From Shewanella sp. KX20019 (lineage in GTDB: Bacteria > Pseudomonadota > Gammaproteobacteria > Enterobacterales > Shewanellaceae): 64,000 bases of DNA. Every line of letters begins with the position of its first letter. Positions within the stretch are counted from its first letter, which is position 1. The stretch spans positions 2,294,001 to 2,358,000 of the forward strand of contig NZ_CP068437.1 of assembly GCF_016757755.1 (NCBI RefSeq), read 5' to 3'. Both the position numbers and the translations under genes were made by a program. Below the pieces are notes generated by a model, which made no database searches, had not been told where the DNA came from, and worked only from the letters and a program-made list of their open reading frames with translations. Shown one piece after another: positions 62,157-64,000 of this stretch.

Positions 62157-64000
62157 ATGACACAACCTCAAGCCAAGTACCTCAAAGACTACCAAGCACC
62201 GCATTTTCAGATCAGTCACCTTGATTTAAATATCTCTTTAGCAGGTGATAAAACAGTAATAATAGCCACAAGCAAAGTTAACCGAGTCGGTACCCATGGT
62301 GAGTCTTTGGTTCTAGATGGTGAAGAGATTAACCTCACATCAGTTAAAATTGATGGTGTAGCAGTGCTATACAGCGAAAAGCAGGGGCAATTGATAATAG
62401 AGACTGAGTTGGATAACTTTACTTTAGAAGTTATTTCAGTAACGGACCCAGAGTCAAATACCAGCCTTGAAGGACTTTATATGTCTGACGGTGCGTACTG
62501 CACGCAATGCGAAGCAGAAGGGTTCAGACGCATTACCTATTTCCTCGATAGACCAGATGTGCTGGCTATCTATACCGTTCGAATTGAAGCTGATAAGGCA
62601 TTATTCCCATTCTTACTCAGTAACGGTAATCTCGTTGAGAGTGGTGAGCTAGAGGGTGGTCTACATTACGTTAAATGGCATGACCCTTTCCCAAAACCTG
62701 CCTATTTATTTGCTTTAGTGGCGGGTGACTTCGATCTTTTAGAAGATGAGTATATTACTCGTAGTGATAGAGCCGTTAAGTTACAGGTATTTGTCGATAG
62801 AGGTAACTTACATAAAGCGCATCATGCGATTGCATCGCTTAAAAAGTCAATGAGGTGGGATGAAACACGTTTCAACTTAGAATATGATCTCGATATTTAC
62901 ATGATTGTAGCCGTTGATTTTTTCAATATGGGCGCTATGGAAAATAAAGGGCTTAATGTTTTTAACACTAAATATGTGCTCGCTGATAAAGCGTCAGCGA
63001 CAGACGATGATTATCATGGGATAGAGTCGGTCGTAGGTCATGAGTATTTTCACAACTGGACAGGGAATCGAGTCACTTGTCGTGATTGGTTTCAGTTAAG
63101 CTTAAAAGAGGGTTTAACTGTTTTTCGAGATCAGGAGTTTAGTTCTGATATAGGTTCTCGTGCAGTTAACCGCATTCATGCTATTAAGGTAATGAAAAAT
63201 CAGCAGTTTGCTGAGGACTCTGGCCCTATGGCACATCCGATCCGTCCAGAATCTGTCATTGAAATGAACAATTTCTATACGGTTACAGTCTATAACAAGG
63301 GTGCTGAAGTTATTCGAATGATCCACACTTTGCTAGGTGAAGATAGATTCCAAGCGGGTATGGCACTGTATTTTAAAAGACACGATGGACAAGCTGTTAC
63401 ATGTGATGATTTTGTCGCAGCGATGGAAGATGCAAGTAAAGTCGATTTAGGGCAGTTCCGACTTTGGTATAGCCAAGCAGGTACACCTCAAGTGACGGTA
63501 ACAGAGTCTTTTGATGAGTTAACTAACACATATAGCTTAACCTTGACTCAAAATACACCAGATACTCCTGGTCAAGCTCAAAAGTTGCCGCAACATATTC
63601 CTTTTGATATTGAGCTTATCGATGCCGAAGGTAATAGTTTGGTTAATCAAGTTCTAGACTTTAAAGAGCAATCTCAGCAGTTTGTTTTTAATAATATAAA
63701 GAGCAAACCTTTCGCGTCATTGCTGCAAAATTTCTCAGCTCCGGTAAAGTTAGACTTTGAATACTCGATAGAGCAAATGCTTCATTTGATGCGCTTTGCT
63801 AGTAGCGAAGTTGCCAAGTGGGAGGCTTCAGTATCGCTATTCAGTCAGGCTGTATGGCAATGCGTTGAAAGTTTGCAAAGCGGCAAGGCAATGTATATTG
63901 ATGGTCGATTGGTAGATGGTTTTAAGGGCGTTTTATTATCAGAGAGCCTTAATGAAGCGCTAATGGCTGAGATCCTTACGCTCACAAGTGCTGGTTCATT
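62157..64000 (+). CDS. pepN: Aminopeptidase N (3' end beyond the window)
   Basis: An ATG at 62157 opens a frame with no stop before the window edge (614 complete codons of about 850-870). It begins MTQPQAKYLKDYQAPHFQI, the E. coli PepN start. The substrate-binding exopeptidase motif GAMENKG and the zinc site GHEYFHNW with the later Glu in WFQLSLKEGLT are present (M1 family, gluzincin). It removes N-terminal residues from peptides in the cytoplasm. A 12-bp palindrome TGTAGGCCTACA lies immediately before the ATG and overlaps its weak RBS. Confidence 0.97.
   Translation, partial: MTQPQAKYLKDYQAPHFQISHLDLNISLAGDKTVIIATSKVNRVGTHGESLVLDGEEINLTSVKIDGVAVLYSEKQGQLIIETELDNFTLEVISVTDPESNTSLEGLYMSDGAYCTQCEAEGFRRITYFLDRPDVLAIYTVRIEADKALFPFLLSNGNLVESGELEGGLHYVKWHDPFPKPAYLFALVAGDFDLLEDEYITRSDRAVKLQVFVDRGNLHKAHHAIASLKKSMRWDETRFNLEYDLDIYMIVAVDFFNMGAMENKGLNVFNTKYVLADKASATDDDYHGIESVVGHEYFHNWTGNRVTCRDWFQLSLKEGLTVFRDQEFSSDIGSRAVNRIHAIKVMKNQQFAEDSGPMAHPIRPESVIEMNNFYTVTVYNKGAEVIRMIHTLLGEDRFQAGMALYFKRHDGQAVTCDDFVAAMEDASKVDLGQFRLWYSQAGTPQVTVTESFDELTNTYSLTLTQNTPDTPGQAQKLPQHIPFDIELIDAEGNSLVNQVLDFKEQSQQFVFNNIKSKPFASLLQNFSAPVKLDFEYSIEQMLHLMRFASSEVAKWEASVSLFSQAVWQCVESLQSGKAMYIDGRLVDGFKGVLLSESLNEALMAEILTLTSAGS

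Overview
The window is a contiguous piece of a gammaproteobacterial chromosome, most likely Shewanella or a close relative. The inference rests on gene content and order: a Na+-translocating NADH:quinone reductase operon, an hmgA-hppD pair with a divergent LysR regulator, metG/mrp/udk followed by pabC-mltG-tmk-holB-pilZ-tatD, and the block rsmF-letB-letA-yebG-msrC-proQ-prc. It is also supported by DUF3389-, DUF2750- and CheV-type proteins. No rRNA, tRNA, CRISPR array, prophage or intact insertion sequence was seen. The species cannot be named from the sequence alone.

Layout. 1-4.5 kb: the 3' part of nqrB, then nqrC-nqrF, ending in a strong terminator. Both ends of this operon carry traces of duplication: a 49-codon ORF between nqrB and nqrC that resembles the NqrB C-terminus, and a ~55-bp copy of the nqrF 3' end beyond the terminator. 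4.7-14 kb: a chemoreceptor with a C-terminal sensor, a large ADC-like/FAD oxidoreductase fusion, a DUF1801 protein, gamma-glutamyltransferase, a FemAB-like protein and a LysE exporter. 14-18 kb: tyrosine/homogentisate catabolism (hppD, hmgA) with its likely regulator. 18-36 kb: single genes of varied function (dihaem peroxidase, PLP enzyme, MscS channel, CheV, MltB-type transglycosylase, WYL regulator, SlyD, glutathionyl-hydroquinone reductase, esterase, lipoprotein 5'-nucleotidase), plus one MITE-like palindromic repeat. 36-41 kb: small heat-shock gene with a sigma32-type promoter and ROSE-like thermometer, acetolactate synthase ilvIH, a Bcr/CflA exporter and an H1-like basic protein.

41-51 kb: NIF3, metG, and a long forward operon-like run from mrp through tatD. 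In this run dcd (dCTP deaminase) survives only as a 53-codon in-frame remnant in which the first ~21 and last ~28 codons are fused and the whole catalytic core is missing. 51-64 kb: rsmF, a SpmA/SpmB-like membrane protein, the letB/letA envelope lipid-transport genes (letA split in two), SOS-controlled yebG with a clear LexA box, msrC, proQ, prc and the 5' part of pepN, which runs off the window.

The region is mostly conserved housekeeping DNA. The most unusual signals are the internally deleted dcd, the coupled mini-ORF inside the nqr operon, the ADC-FAD fusion protein, the ROSE-like thermometer and the palindromic repeat. No complete new multi-gene system was recognised.
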